Positions 23,953 to 32,890 are shown, numbered from the stretch's first letter. The stretch is 54,260 nucleotides of DNA from Bacillota bacterium (GCA_021799435.1 JAJZAN010000011.1:1-54260), one strand, 5' to 3'. Numbers and translations are program-made. Notes: generated from the sequence alone by a model not told the origin.

Positions 23953-24863
23953 CGGTAGAGGCCGAAAAACTCACAAAGCAATATCACGACAAATCGGCGC
24001 TGGAGGACGTTTCGTTCACGGTTCCGCGGGGATCCGCCCTCGGGCTGGTCGGACCCAACGGCGCCGGCAAGTCCACCTTGCTGCGGATGATGCTGGGGGT
24101 CTCTCGACCAACGTCGGGACGTATTCTCTACGATGGGCAACCGTTATGGCCAGATCCCGACCGGGCTATGGACGCTGTGGGAGGGTTTGTCGATGCGCCG
24201 CAGTTTTACCCTTATTTCACAGCCCGGGAGAATCTCGCCATGTTGGCAGAACTGCGGCGCCTCAAACCCGGCCGGGTGGACGAAGTGCTTCGCTATGTAC
24301 ATCTTGAGCAGGAGGATCATCGCAAGGTGGGAGGGTTCTCCCACGGCATGCGCCAGCGTCTTGGCATTGCTGCTGCGCTCCTCAAGCAACCGGGCCTCCT
24401 GATTTTAGATGAGCCGCAGGACGGGCTGGATCCCGCCCGTCTTGAAGAGATGCGGCGATTAATCCTCCGCATCCGGCAGGACTTGGCGCCGACCATCATC
24501 ATGTCGAGCCACGTGCTTCAGGACATCGAGCGTCTGTGCGACCGCATTGCGGTGTTCGACCGCGGGCGTCTCTTGTATTGCGGACCTACGGGTGGCTTGG
24601 GCACCCCGCAGGGTGATGAGGTGATATGGGAACTCCGCCCCATCGAGCTTGCTTTAAGCCACCTGACCTCCCTTGGGCTGGAGGTCCGAGCCATGGGGGA
24701 TGGGCGTGTAGCGACATTTTGGGACGATTCCCTGGAATTGGGGTCGGTGAACGTCTCGCTAATCAAAGCCGGCATTACGATCCGTACGGTCATGCGCGGT
24801 TCGGCTAGTTTGGAGTCGCGGCTTTTACGCTATTTGGAGGATGATCATGTGGACATGCGTTAA
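23943..24863 (+). CDS. ABC transporter ATP-binding protein
   Basis: A 306-residue nucleotide-binding subunit. Walker A is GPNGAGKST, the Q-loop follows near VGGFVDAPQFYPYFT, the ABC signature is the unusual GGFSHGMRQRLGIA, and Walker B is LLILDEPQDGLDP, where the standard T of EPTNGLDP is Q-D. The H-loop is SSHVLQD. A C-terminal 80-residue extension follows, as in CcmA/drug-export-type ATPases. ATG 23943 overlaps the upstream stop by 10 bases, and the permease starts inside its 3' end. It probably exports a lipid, antibiotic or protein; the substrate is unknown. Confidence 0.92.
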   Translation: MAVAVEAEKLTKQYHDKSALEDVSFTVPRGSALGLVGPNGAGKSTLLRMMLGVSRPTSGRILYDGQPLWPDPDRAMDAVGGFVDAPQFYPYFTARENLAMLAELRRLKPGRVDEVLRYVHLEQEDHRKVGGFSHGMRQRLGIAAALLKQPGLLILDEPQDGLDPARLEEMRRLILRIRQDLAPTIIMSSHVLQDIERLCDRIAVFDRGRLLYCGPTGGLGTPQGDEVIWELRPIELALSHLTSLGLEVRAMGDGRVATFWDDSLELGSVNVSLIKAGITIRTVMRGSASLESRLLRYLEDDHVDMR

Positions 24864-25641
24864 GTGGGAGTGGCGGAGGCAATTTCGACAGGCGCGGTTT
24901 TGGGGCTCTTTGGCTGCCTTGGCGGTTCTGGGCGTGCTATTCGCCTACGGTTACGGCCAAATGCGGGGGCAGGCTGACATACAGGCGATCTTGGGACGTG
25001 CGGTGGGAAACGGATTTTTTGTTCCAATTCTCGCCCTCATCCTGTGCACCGGTGTCATCTTGCCGTTCTTTGCCAGCGTCGCGGGCGCCGACTTGGTGTC
25101 GGGCGAACGGCAGTTGGGCACTTGGAACATCTTGTTGACCCAGGGTATTAGTCCTTGGCGTCTCTACCTCGGCAAATGGTGGTTTGGTGTCGGCTACTCG
25201 GTCCTGGCCGTTTTGGTTTTGGCCGTGAGCTCGCTCGCGAGCGGTATTGCGTGGTTCGGGATTCACGCGGCCGCGATTCCTTCGGGAGTTGTGGTGGGAC
25301 CCATGGGATTTGTGGACATCGTCGCCCTCATGGTGGGCTATGCGGCCGCTGGGCAGATTGTCGTTGTGACTATGAGTCTTCTGGTCAGCGCTTTTTCGCG
25401 TCTCACCGTGTCTGCCATTGTGGTGGCGGTGGGGATTTTGGTGTTTCTGCCTATGCTGGGTGATATCCCGTTTTTGGCTGCGACTCAGCGCTTTTTCTTC
25501 ACCAGCTATTTTTCCCGCGTGGGCGACGTTCTGGGTTATCCCGTGGATTGGATGCCCTTGGTGCGCGGGTTGGAGGTGTACGCACTCTACATGGTCATGT
25601 TCTGGGCAGCCATCCTATGGTTTCAACCTTTTCGCGACTAG
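24847..25641 (+). CDS. ABC-2-type transporter permease
   Basis: A 264-residue membrane subunit with about six hydrophobic segments. The opening CVKWEWRRQFRQARFWGSL is the typical cytoplasmic start of ABC-2/NatB-like permeases. DLVSGERQLGTWNILLTQG followed by ISPWRLYLGKWW is the classic ABC-2 loop after helix 2. ATG 24847 is six bases behind GGAGG, preferred over ATG 24841, and lies inside the ATPase gene. It forms an exporter with the preceding ATPase. No terminator is obvious before the remA promoter. Confidence 0.85.
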   Translation: MWTCVKWEWRRQFRQARFWGSLAALAVLGVLFAYGYGQMRGQADIQAILGRAVGNGFFVPILALILCTGVILPFFASVAGADLVSGERQLGTWNILLTQGISPWRLYLGKWWFGVGYSVLAVLVLAVSSLASGIAWFGIHAAAIPSGVVVGPMGFVDIVALMVGYAAAGQIVVVTMSLLVSAFSRLTVSAIVVAVGILVFLPMLGDIPFLAATQRFFFTSYFSRVGDVLGYPVDWMPLVRGLEVYALYMVMFWAAILWFQPFRD

Positions 25642-25669
25642 CCGGATATTGGTCGAGTAAGCCGATTCG

Positions 25670-25699
25670 TTGACAGCTCCTGACATTTTCCCGTACGAT
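25670..25699 (+). promoter_or_regulatory. Sigma-A promoter of the remA-rpoZ-coaBC operon
   Basis: A perfect -35 TTGACA (25670-25675), an 18-base spacer and -10 TACGAT (25694-25699), four of six matches. The remA start TTG is 47 bases further on. It is the only good promoter before the long housekeeping block. Confidence 0.75.
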
Positions 25700-25746
25700 A
25701 CCATCGAGAAAAATAGGCAGCGCTGGCGGGCGCTAGGAGGATCCCC

Positions 25747-26037
25747 TTGGATATCAAGCTGGTGAATATAGGCTTCGGGAACATTGTGTCGGCGAACCGC
25801 ATTGTGGCTATTGTCAGCCCGGACTCGGCACCCATCAAGCGCATCATCACAGAGGCCCGCGACCGCGGAGTCTTGATTGACGCCACGTATGGGCGCCGTA
25901 CCCGAGCCGTGATTATGACGGACAGTGACCACGTGATTTTGTCAGCGGTTCAGCCTGAGACGGTCGCGAACCGTCTCACCAGCCGTCCCGCCGAAGTGGA
26001 CGATGACGATGAGGACGACGAGGAGGACGAAGAATAG
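25747..26037 (+). CDS. remA: RemA-family DNA-binding regulator (DUF370) with acidic tail
   Basis: RemA-type proteins bind DNA as rings and control biofilm and osmoprotection genes in Bacillus. The first 75 residues match the family closely: [14 protein letters not shown] opening ([20 protein letters not shown]), [45 protein letters not shown] 25747 follows AGGAGG by seven bases. The last 12 or so residues are almost only Asp and Glu, which is longer and more acidic than in Bacillus RemA. The same bases supply GAGGAGGACGA as the SD for rpoZ. In Bacillus gmk lies between remA and rpoZ; here it is missing. Confidence 0.92.
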   Translation: MDIKLVNIGFGNIVSANRIVAIVSPDSAPIKRIITEARDRGVLIDATYGRRTRAVIMTDSDHVILSAVQPETVANRLTSRPAEVDDDDEDDEEDEE

Positions 26038-26247
26038 GTGGCCAAGGGAGCATCGGTGGAAGATTTGGTCAACGAAACCAAAAGCAAATACGCCCTGGTG
26101 GTGGCGGCAGCCCGACGTGGCCGCGCCATTATGGACGGGTATCAGCCATTAGTGCAAGTACAGGCGACGAAGCCGGTCACAATTGCGCTGGAGGAAATTC
26201 AGCGTGGGCTAGTCTCCGTGGAAGTGCCGCCTTCCGGCATCAAGTAG
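26038..26247 (+). CDS. rpoZ: RNA polymerase omega subunit
   Basis: A 69-residue protein with the omega signature: LVNETKSKYALVVAAARRGRA, then the Rpb6-like end KPVTIALEEIQRGLV. Omega helps assemble and stabilise the beta-prime subunit. The GTG at 26038 directly follows the remA stop codon, and the SD lies within the acidic tail codons of remA, so its translation is coupled to remA. The following coaBC ATG directly follows its stop. Confidence 0.9.
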   Translation: MAKGASVEDLVNETKSKYALVVAAARRGRAIMDGYQPLVQVQATKPVTIALEEIQRGLVSVEVPPSGIK

Positions 26248-27432
26248 ATGCGTGTTGTCGTAGCTGTTTCCGGCGGCATTGCCGCCTATAAAGCCTGTGA
26301 AGTGGTCAGTCGTTTGGTCAAGGCCGGCCATGAGGTGCGAGTGGTGATGACGCCAGCGGCGGCACAATTTGTGGCGCCGCTGACTTTTCGTGCCTTGTCT
26401 GGACAACCGGTCTCGGTCGACGTTGACGGCGACGAGGGAGGGGCCATCGGCCACGTGGAGTTGGCCCGCTGGGCGCAGGCACTGGTCATTGCCCCGGCTA
26501 CCGCCTCCCTCATGGCGCGCCTGGCTAATGGGGATGCACGCGATATGGCTACGTTGGTGTACATGGGATTTCGGGGTCCGGTGGTGGTGGCGCCAGCGAT
26601 GGAACCAGAAATGTGGGCGCACCCCCGGACTAAGGCCAATCGCGCCATTTTGCAGCAAGACGGCGTGTTCATGGTGGGGCCGGAAGAGGGGCGGATGGCG
26701 TCCGGATATATGGGACTGGGACGAATGGCAGAGCCCGAGACCATTGTCGGGGCATTGGAGGATGCCGTGTCGCCGCACGACTTGGCCGGCCGGACTGTCG
26801 TCGTTACGGCGGGGGCTACCTGGGAGCATTTCGATCCGGTGCGTATATTGACCAACCCCTCTACGGGCATGATGGGCGTGACTATCGCCAATCAAGCGGT
26901 TCGCCGGGGGGCGCGGGTCGTTTTGGTGGCAGGGCCGAGTGTGAATCTCGCGCCCGTCCATTCCCGTGTGGAAACGCATCCGGTGGTGGGCGCCATGGAA
27001 ATGCTGGCCGCCGTCCGTGCGGTTATGGATGGTGCGGACGTGCTCATTGGTGCTGCGGCCGTCTCAGATTTTCGGCCCGAACAAGCAGCGGACCACAAAG
27101 TCCACAAAGCGGATATTGCTCGAGAATGGGCTATAGCGCCGAATCCCGATATTATCCGGACCATGGCGATGGAGTTCGGCGCGCGGACGATGATGGTGGG
27201 CTTCGCTGCGGAGACCGAGAATCCGGTGGAACAAGCCAACAAGAAGCGGCTTGAGAAGCACTTGGATGCCGTACTGGCGAATTTGGTCGGACCGGGGCAG
27301 GGATTTGGGGATGGAACCCACCAAGCTTGGCTGGTCTCGGCGGAGGGCGTCGAGCAGTTCCCGGGACACACCAAGACAGACACAGCCCGGCGCTTGTTGG
27401 ATTGGATATCCCAGCGACTCAGGGGACGATAG
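26248..27432 (+). CDS. coaBC: Bifunctional phosphopantothenoylcysteine decarboxylase / phosphopantothenate-cysteine ligase
   Basis: A 394-residue coenzyme A biosynthesis enzyme. The N-terminal CoaC flavoprotein domain has VSGGIAAYK, the catalytic His in GHVELARWA and APATASLMARLANG. The PXMNXXMW motif reads PAMEPEMW, with Glu replacing Asn, and the clamp motif usually ACGXXGXGRM reads ASGYMGLGRM, with Ser in place of Cys. The C-terminal CoaB domain has TAGATWEHFDPVRILTNPSTG and LIGAAAVSDFRP. It forms a seamless unit with rpoZ. Confidence 0.95.
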   Translation: MRVVVAVSGGIAAYKACEVVSRLVKAGHEVRVVMTPAAAQFVAPLTFRALSGQPVSVDVDGDEGGAIGHVELARWAQALVIAPATASLMARLANGDARDMATLVYMGFRGPVVVAPAMEPEMWAHPRTKANRAILQQDGVFMVGPEEGRMASGYMGLGRMAEPETIVGALEDAVSPHDLAGRTVVVTAGATWEHFDPVRILTNPSTGMMGVTIANQAVRRGARVVLVAGPSVNLAPVHSRVETHPVVGAMEMLAAVRAVMDGADVLIGAAAVSDFRPEQAADHKVHKADIAREWAIAPNPDIIRTMAMEFGARTMMVGFAAETENPVEQANKKRLEKHLDAVLANLVGPGQGFGDGTHQAWLVSAEGVEQFPGHTKTDTARRLLDWISQRLRGR

Positions 27433-27433
27433 C

Positions 27434-29584
27434 ATGGTCAGACTGGCTGATGTTATCTTGGATCGGGTGGTCGGCGTGCTGGACCACCCGTTCACATATC
27501 GGGTTCCGGAATGTTTGGACGACTCATTGGCCGCGGGACATTGGGTGCGCGTTCCCTTAGGGCGTGCTGAGGCTCAAGGTGTGATTTGGCGTGTCTATGA
27601 GGGGGAGGACAGCCCTCAGCTAAAGCCCATCATCGGATTGGTTCTGCCGGAGCCTGTACTGACTCAAAGCCTCCTAGATCTGGCGGCTTGGATGTCCGAC
27701 ACCTATCTCTGCTACCGGGCCCAAGCGGTTCGCGCCATGGTGCCTGCGTCGGTTCGCCAGGATCGCAGCGCGCGTCCCAAAGTGCTGTGGTACCGCACGG
27801 TCGGGACCCGTGTAGGACGGCCATCTCTGAAGCAGACGGTGTTCGAATACATTGCGAGTCATGGTCCGGTTGATCGCCGCACTGTGCTGGATGTGTTCCC
27901 CAACGGCGATGCCGCGCTCCGGGCATTGGTGGCCGAGGAGGCGCTGGAAGTAATGACGCGCGTCCCCGAGGCAGAATTTCGGGCGCCGGAGGGTCATGCC
28001 TTGACCGCCGACCAAGAGCTGGTACTGACAACCATTCGCGCTGGTCAAGAGAAAAGCTGGCTCTTAGAAGGCGTGACCGGTTCGGGAAAGACCGAGGTAT
28101 ACCTGGCGCTGATTCAGGATGCTTTGCGGGACGGCAAGCAGGCCCTGGCGTTACTTCCTGAAATTGCGCTGACCCCGCAGACGGTATCCCGGTTTCGCGA
28201 GCGCTTTGGCAATCACGTCGCGGTCTGGCACAGCGGGCTGTCTGCGGGTGAGCGCCGGCTTACCTGGGAAGCGGTGCGCCGACATGACGTGAGCGTCTTA
28301 GTCGGGGCCCGGTCGGCGATTTTCTTGCCCTTTGACGACTTAGGCCTCATCGTTCTCGACGAGGAGCACGAGCCCAGCTACAAGCAGGATGAACATCCCC
28401 GCTACCATACGCGGGAGGTTGCGCTGAAACGTGGACAACAGGAGGGAGCGAGAGTGCTCTTGGGCAGTGCCACACCCTCTCTGGAAACGCGATACGCTGC
28501 CGACAGCGGAGCGATTGGTCACGTGCGTTTGCCCTCCCGCGTGTTGGGATTGCCCCTGCCAGCGGTTGAGGTGGTGGACATGCGGGAGGAACTGCGGTTG
28601 GGCAACCGGGATATATTCAGCGGCGTGTTGAAACGCGCGCTTGAACAAACCTTGGCGGCTCAAGAACAGGCGATCTTGTTTCTGAACCGGCGTGGTTTCG
28701 CCACGTTTGTGCTGTGCCGTTCTTGTGGTCAAGCGGTCGAATGTCCGGAGTGTTCCGTATCGATGACCTTTCACCAGAGGGAAAATCGTTTGATGTGCCA
28801 TTACTGCGAGCGGACCGCCCCTGTCCCCACCCAGTGCCCGGAATGCGGGAGTGACAAGATCCGGCATTTTGGGGCGGGAACCGAGCGCGTGGTGGACGAG
28901 GTGGCACGTCTGTTTCCAGACGCCCGCATCGTGCGCGCTGACCGCGACACCTTAACGCGCCCGCAGGACTATGCCGATTTGTATCATCAGTTCTTTCGCG
29001 GCGAGGCGGATGTGCTGGTCGGCACGCAAATGATTGCGAAGGGGATGGACTTCCCTCGGGTGACGCTGGTTGGGGTGGTGGCGGCCGATACCGCCTTGCA
29101 CTTGCCCGACTTTCGCAGCGCGGAGCGGACGTTTCAACTGCTGGTGCAAGCCGGTGGGCGTTCGGGTCGCAGCAACCGGGGTGGGCGCGTTGTGGTGCAG
29201 ACGTACAATCCCGACCACTACGCCGTCCAGTGGGCGGCGCAGCATGACTATGGCAAGTTCTATCAGGATGAAATTGCCTATCGCCGGGCCACGGGATACC
29301 CGCCATTTACCGACTTGTGGCTGTTGGTGTTTGAGGGCCCCGAGCTTGATGAAGTGCGCCGGGAGGCAGAGGCTGCGGCACTGGAACTGCGACAATCGGG
29401 ATTGGAAGCAGAGGTGCTGGGTCCGGCACCGGCGCCATTGGCCAGGGTTCGCGGCGCGTATCGATTTCACCTCTTGGTCAAGCAGGATCCCCACAGAAAT
29501 TGCGATATTGGCGCCCGTTTGCGGTCCCTGCAAGCGGACCGGCCGGCTATCAACATCACGCGGGATCCCTACTTTATGATGTAG
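27434..29584 (+). CDS. priA: Primosomal replication-restart helicase PriA
   Basis: A 716-residue 3'-to-5' helicase that reloads the replisome at stalled forks. The N-terminal 3'BD domain (ADVILDRVVGVLDHPFTYRV) is followed by Walker A GVTGSGKT (213-220), the DEEH box IVLDEEHEPSYKQ, and GSATPSLET. The zinc site has eight cysteines in CRSCGQAVECPEC and CHYCERT followed by CPECGS. GTQMIAKGMDFPRV is helicase motif V. ATG 27434 follows the coaBC stop by one base; the frame is open further upstream inside coaBC. In Bacillus def separates priA and fmt; it is absent here. Confidence 0.96.
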   Translation: MVRLADVILDRVVGVLDHPFTYRVPECLDDSLAAGHWVRVPLGRAEAQGVIWRVYEGEDSPQLKPIIGLVLPEPVLTQSLLDLAAWMSDTYLCYRAQAVRAMVPASVRQDRSARPKVLWYRTVGTRVGRPSLKQTVFEYIASHGPVDRRTVLDVFPNGDAALRALVAEEALEVMTRVPEAEFRAPEGHALTADQELVLTTIRAGQEKSWLLEGVTGSGKTEVYLALIQDALRDGKQALALLPEIALTPQTVSRFRERFGNHVAVWHSGLSAGERRLTWEAVRRHDVSVLVGARSAIFLPFDDLGLIVLDEEHEPSYKQDEHPRYHTREVALKRGQQEGARVLLGSATPSLETRYAADSGAIGHVRLPSRVLGLPLPAVEVVDMREELRLGNRDIFSGVLKRALEQTLAAQEQAILFLNRRGFATFVLCRSCGQAVECPECSVSMTFHQRENRLMCHYCERTAPVPTQCPECGSDKIRHFGAGTERVVDEVARLFPDARIVRADRDTLTRPQDYADLYHQFFRGEADVLVGTQMIAKGMDFPRVTLVGVVAADTALHLPDFRSAERTFQLLVQAGGRSGRSNRGGRVVVQTYNPDHYAVQWAAQHDYGKFYQDEIAYRRATGYPPFTDLWLLVFEGPELDEVRREAEAAALELRQSGLEAEVLGPAPAPLARVRGAYRFHLLVKQDPHRNCDIGARLRSLQADRPAINITRDPYFMM

Positions 29585-29610
29585 TGAGCGGGAAAAACGG
29601 GGGGGACGGC

Positions 29611-30531
29611 ATGGCGCGTATTGTGTTCATGGGAACGCCGGATTACGCCCGGCGGATTTTGGAAGCCATTCAATCGGCGCAGGATGATTTCCTGGTCGTA
29701 ACCAAGCCGGACATGCCGGTGGGACGGCATCGTCAATTAACGCCGTCGCCAGTTGCCGAGTGGGCTGCCATGCGCGGCCTGCCCGTTCTTAAACCCATGC
29801 GGCTTAAAGACGCGCGGGAAGTGTGGGAGTCGTTCCAGCCCGATTGGATTCTAACCGCGGCATTCGGACGCATTTTGCCCAGCTGGGCCCTAGGGCTTCC
29901 GCGCTACGGCGCATATAATCTTCACGCCTCGCTGCTTCCCCGCTGGCGCGGACCCAATCCAATCGCTTGGGCCATCCGCTCGGGCGACCCCGTGACCGGG
30001 GTCACCCTGATGCGGATGGATGAGGGTGTCGATACAGGACCGATCGTGAGCCAGGTGCGTATGGAAATTGAGCAGCACGAGACAACGGGTGACTTGACCA
30101 TGCGTTTGGCAGACGCGGCTGCTCATTTGTGGCTGGAGGCTCGGGCGCCCGGCGTGTGCTGCCTGCCGGAACGGCCCCAGCCGACAGAAGGCGCCATTCA
30201 TGCCCCAAAGTTTGATTCTTTGGAGAGTCGGCTTGACTGGGCGCTGCCGGCCGAACGGGTCGACGCATGGGTTCGAAGCATGACGCCAGAGCCGGGGGCC
30301 TATACTATGCTGGGATCTGATCGGATAAAAATACTGCAAGCTTCCGTGAGCAGAATGACGGCCGGCGACCGGCCCGGTCTAGCTCGTTTGGCGGGCAGCG
30401 ACTGGCTTGTGGCTGCAGGGGACAATCGATCGCTGCGGGTGTCGGTCATTCAGCCGGCGGGCCGGCGGCCCATGGCCCCGGTGGACTTTGCCCGCGGACG
30501 ACGAGGGGAGACGGAATGGCTCCTGACATGA
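29611..30531 (+). CDS. fmt: Methionyl-tRNA formyltransferase
   Basis: A 306-residue enzyme that formylates initiator Met-tRNA with 10-formyl-tetrahydrofolate. The N-terminal Rossmann part has VFMGTPDYARRILEAI, and the catalytic motif NLHASLLPRWRGPNPI and VTLMRMDEGVDTGPI are intact. The C-terminal OB-fold is compact. ATG 29611 sits behind GGGGGGGA. The stop overlaps the rsmB start by 16 bases. The partner deformylase gene, normally adjacent, must lie elsewhere. Confidence 0.95.
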   Translation: MARIVFMGTPDYARRILEAIQSAQDDFLVVTKPDMPVGRHRQLTPSPVAEWAAMRGLPVLKPMRLKDAREVWESFQPDWILTAAFGRILPSWALGLPRYGAYNLHASLLPRWRGPNPIAWAIRSGDPVTGVTLMRMDEGVDTGPIVSQVRMEIEQHETTGDLTMRLADAAAHLWLEARAPGVCCLPERPQPTEGAIHAPKFDSLESRLDWALPAERVDAWVRSMTPEPGAYTMLGSDRIKILQASVSRMTAGDRPGLARLAGSDWLVAAGDNRSLRVSVIQPAGRRPMAPVDFARGRRGETEWLLT

Positions 30532-31829
30532 CCCGTATCGGTCCGGCCCGCGAGGAGGCTTTGCAGGCCCTTCGACGCACGCAACGCGGTCTCTCCGTCA
30601 GCGATGCCATCCAAGCTGCCCGCCCCCTGGAGGCATCCGATCGCGCCTTGATGGCGCAGCTGGTGTATGGTGTTTTGCGTCATCGGCGCTATCTGGATGC
30701 GTGGGTGCGCCCGTGGCTTCGAGGGCCTCTCGATGAGGTGGTCGCGGACATTCTGCGAATCGGCTTGTTTCAGCTCGAGTTCTTGGACCGCGTTCCGTCC
30801 TACGCGGCCGTCAATGCGGCCGTTGAGCAAGCCAAGGTGCACAAGCCGCGGGCCGCCAATCTGGTGAATGCGCTGCTTCGGCGCGCCCAGCGGGAAAGAC
30901 CGCAGGGTCTTACGTTGGGGGAGCGTTATTCGCATCCCGATTGGCTGGTGGAGCGTTGGCGGACGCGCTACGGAGACAAGTTGGAGACGGTGTTGGCCGC
31001 CGACAACGAGGTACCTCCACTTACGGTCCGGGTGAATCTCGCGGCGACATCCCGTGAAGCGGTGATGGACGAAATTCGGCATACCGGGGCGGATGCCCAA
31101 CCATCCCCGTATCTCCCGGAAGCGGTTCGCGTATCGGGATCCATATGGTTGGAGGACTTGGAGGCCTTTCAGCGCGGCTGGATCACCGTGCAGGACGAGA
31201 GTGGCATGCTGGTCGCTTGGATTTTGGATCCCATGCCGGGCGATCACATTTTGGACATGGCTGCAGGCCTTGGGGGAAAAGCACTGCACGCCTTGGAGAA
31301 GGCTCCCGGATCGTTATTGACAGCCCTGGATATTTCGGCTAAGAGGCTCCAACTACTGGACGAAAATCTGACCCGGACTCACTTGGGTCCGCGCGTGCAG
31401 ACCGTAGCGGGTCCCGCCGAGGATTTTGCCGCCGAGCATCCACACCGTTTTGAGCGGGTTATTTTGGATGCGCCATGCAGTGGGTTGGGGGTTCTTAGGC
31501 GCCGTGTCGACGCTCGCTGGACCAAGCGAGATACTTTTGAGGAGATGGCGGCGAGACAACGGCGGCTTTTGGAGGCGGCTCTTCAGACCGCCGCGCCCGG
31601 CGGAGTGGTTGTGTACAGCACCTGCTCGACCGAACCAGAGGAGACCCAGGCGGTATTGGAGGGTGTGTTGAAGGAGCGTCGAGACTGGCGTCGCCGGGAT
31701 GTACGAGCATTTCTTCCGCATCCGGCGCTGGCCGAGCGGGTTGAGGAGGGGTGCCTGGTGTTGGCTCCAGGAGACTTCGGTATGGATGGGTTTTTCATCG
31801 CCCGGTTGGAACAAGGAGGGCAAGCATGA
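30516..31829 (+). CDS. rsmB: 16S rRNA m5C967 methyltransferase
   Basis: A 437-residue protein with an N-terminal NusB-like RNA-binding domain (VYGVLRHRRYLDAWV, NAVEQAK-like VNAAVEQAK, VNALLRRA). The C-terminal SAM-dependent methyltransferase domain has LDMAAGLGGKALH as motif I and the paired cysteines in LDAPCSGLGVLRR and VYSTCSTEPEE. Usually motif I reads CAAPGGKT; here AAGLGGKA. It starts inside fmt with GAGGGGAGACGG as SD and overlaps rlmN by 4 bases. Confidence 0.94.
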   Translation: MAPDMTRIGPAREEALQALRRTQRGLSVSDAIQAARPLEASDRALMAQLVYGVLRHRRYLDAWVRPWLRGPLDEVVADILRIGLFQLEFLDRVPSYAAVNAAVEQAKVHKPRAANLVNALLRRAQRERPQGLTLGERYSHPDWLVERWRTRYGDKLETVLAADNEVPPLTVRVNLAATSREAVMDEIRHTGADAQPSPYLPEAVRVSGSIWLEDLEAFQRGWITVQDESGMLVAWILDPMPGDHILDMAAGLGGKALHALEKAPGSLLTALDISAKRLQLLDENLTRTHLGPRVQTVAGPAEDFAAEHPHRFERVILDAPCSGLGVLRRRVDARWTKRDTFEEMAARQRRLLEAALQTAAPGGVVVYSTCSTEPEETQAVLEGVLKERRDWRRRDVRAFLPHPALAERVEEGCLVLAPGDFGMDGFFIARLEQGGQA

Positions 31830-32890
31830 CCAAGAGTGTGGTCGATCCCAATGATGTTCTGTCGTTGTCGGAAAAGGAACTGGCTGACCTTATGGAATCC
31901 CAGGGCCTGCCGCGGTTCCGAGGGCGCCAACTGTTCGAATGGTTATGGCGTCATGATGCCAAAAGCTACGACGAGATTTCGGTGTGGCCCCGCGATTTGC
32001 GGGAACGGATGAACAGCAATTACCCCATATCCCGACTGGCATTGGTTCAGAGTCAAGTGGCAACAGACGGCACCACAAAACTCTTGTTGGCCATGAAGGA
32101 TGGTCAACGCGTCGAGACAGTGTTGCTGCCTCACCGCTATGGATACAGCGTCTGTGTATCGTCTCAGGTGGGCTGCGCCATGGGGTGCAAATTTTGTGCG
32201 TCTGGCCTGAAAGGCCGGGTGCGCCAGTTGACAGCCGGGGAAATGGCGGACCAGGTGGCTTATGGCAATTTGGTGCTCCAAGAGCGCAACAGCAAGATCA
32301 GCCGCATTGATGTCATGGGAATCGGAGAACCGCTTGATAACTTCACGAATTTAATGCGATTTCTGGAGTTGGTCCACGATCCCGCCGGTCTCAATCTCAG
32401 CTATCGGCACATCACGGTGTCAACCAGCGGCCTGGTGCCTGCTATGCAACAGCTGGCGGACAGCGGCAAGCCCGTGACGCTGGCCGTGTCCCTGCATGCA
32501 CCGAATGATGCCCTGCGTCTGAAATTGATGCCGGTAAACCGTGCCTATCCGCTCACGAAGCTCATTCCCATGTGCCGCTATTATGCCGAGCGGACTGGCC
32601 GGCGGGTCACCTTTGAATACCTCCTGCTGGAGGGCGTGAATGATGGAGAAGAGCAAGCGCATGAGCTGGCCCAATTGGTACGCGGATTTCCCAACCACGT
32701 CAATTTGATTCCCTGGAACCCGGTGGACGAACATCCTTTCCGGCCGTCACCAAAGGCACATGTTCGACGTTTTCAAAGCATCGTGCAAGAATACGGAATT
32801 TCTTGTACGATACGGAGAGAATTAGGTCAGGAAATCGATGCGGCGTGCGGTCAACTGCGGTTGCGGGAGGAGGAACCAGTATCACCCTGA
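31826..32890 (+). CDS. rlmN: 23S rRNA/tRNA adenine-C2 methyltransferase RlmN
   Basis: A 354-residue radical SAM enzyme that methylates A2503 of 23S rRNA and A37 of some tRNAs. The [4Fe-4S] cluster motif is CAMGCKFC. VMGIGEPLDNFTN, LAVSLHAPND and EYLLLEGVNDGEE are family motifs, and the C-terminal catalytic Cys is in AACGQL. ATG 31826 follows AAGGAGGG and overlaps the rsmB stop (ATGA). The C-terminal codons CGG GAG GAG GAA double as a strong SD for the next gene. Confidence 0.96.
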   Translation: MTKSVVDPNDVLSLSEKELADLMESQGLPRFRGRQLFEWLWRHDAKSYDEISVWPRDLRERMNSNYPISRLALVQSQVATDGTTKLLLAMKDGQRVETVLLPHRYGYSVCVSSQVGCAMGCKFCASGLKGRVRQLTAGEMADQVAYGNLVLQERNSKISRIDVMGIGEPLDNFTNLMRFLELVHDPAGLNLSYRHITVSTSGLVPAMQQLADSGKPVTLAVSLHAPNDALRLKLMPVNRAYPLTKLIPMCRYYAERTGRRVTFEYLLLEGVNDGEEQAHELAQLVRGFPNHVNLIPWNPVDEHPFRPSPKAHVRRFQSIVQEYGISCTIRRELGQEIDAACGQLRLREEEPVSP

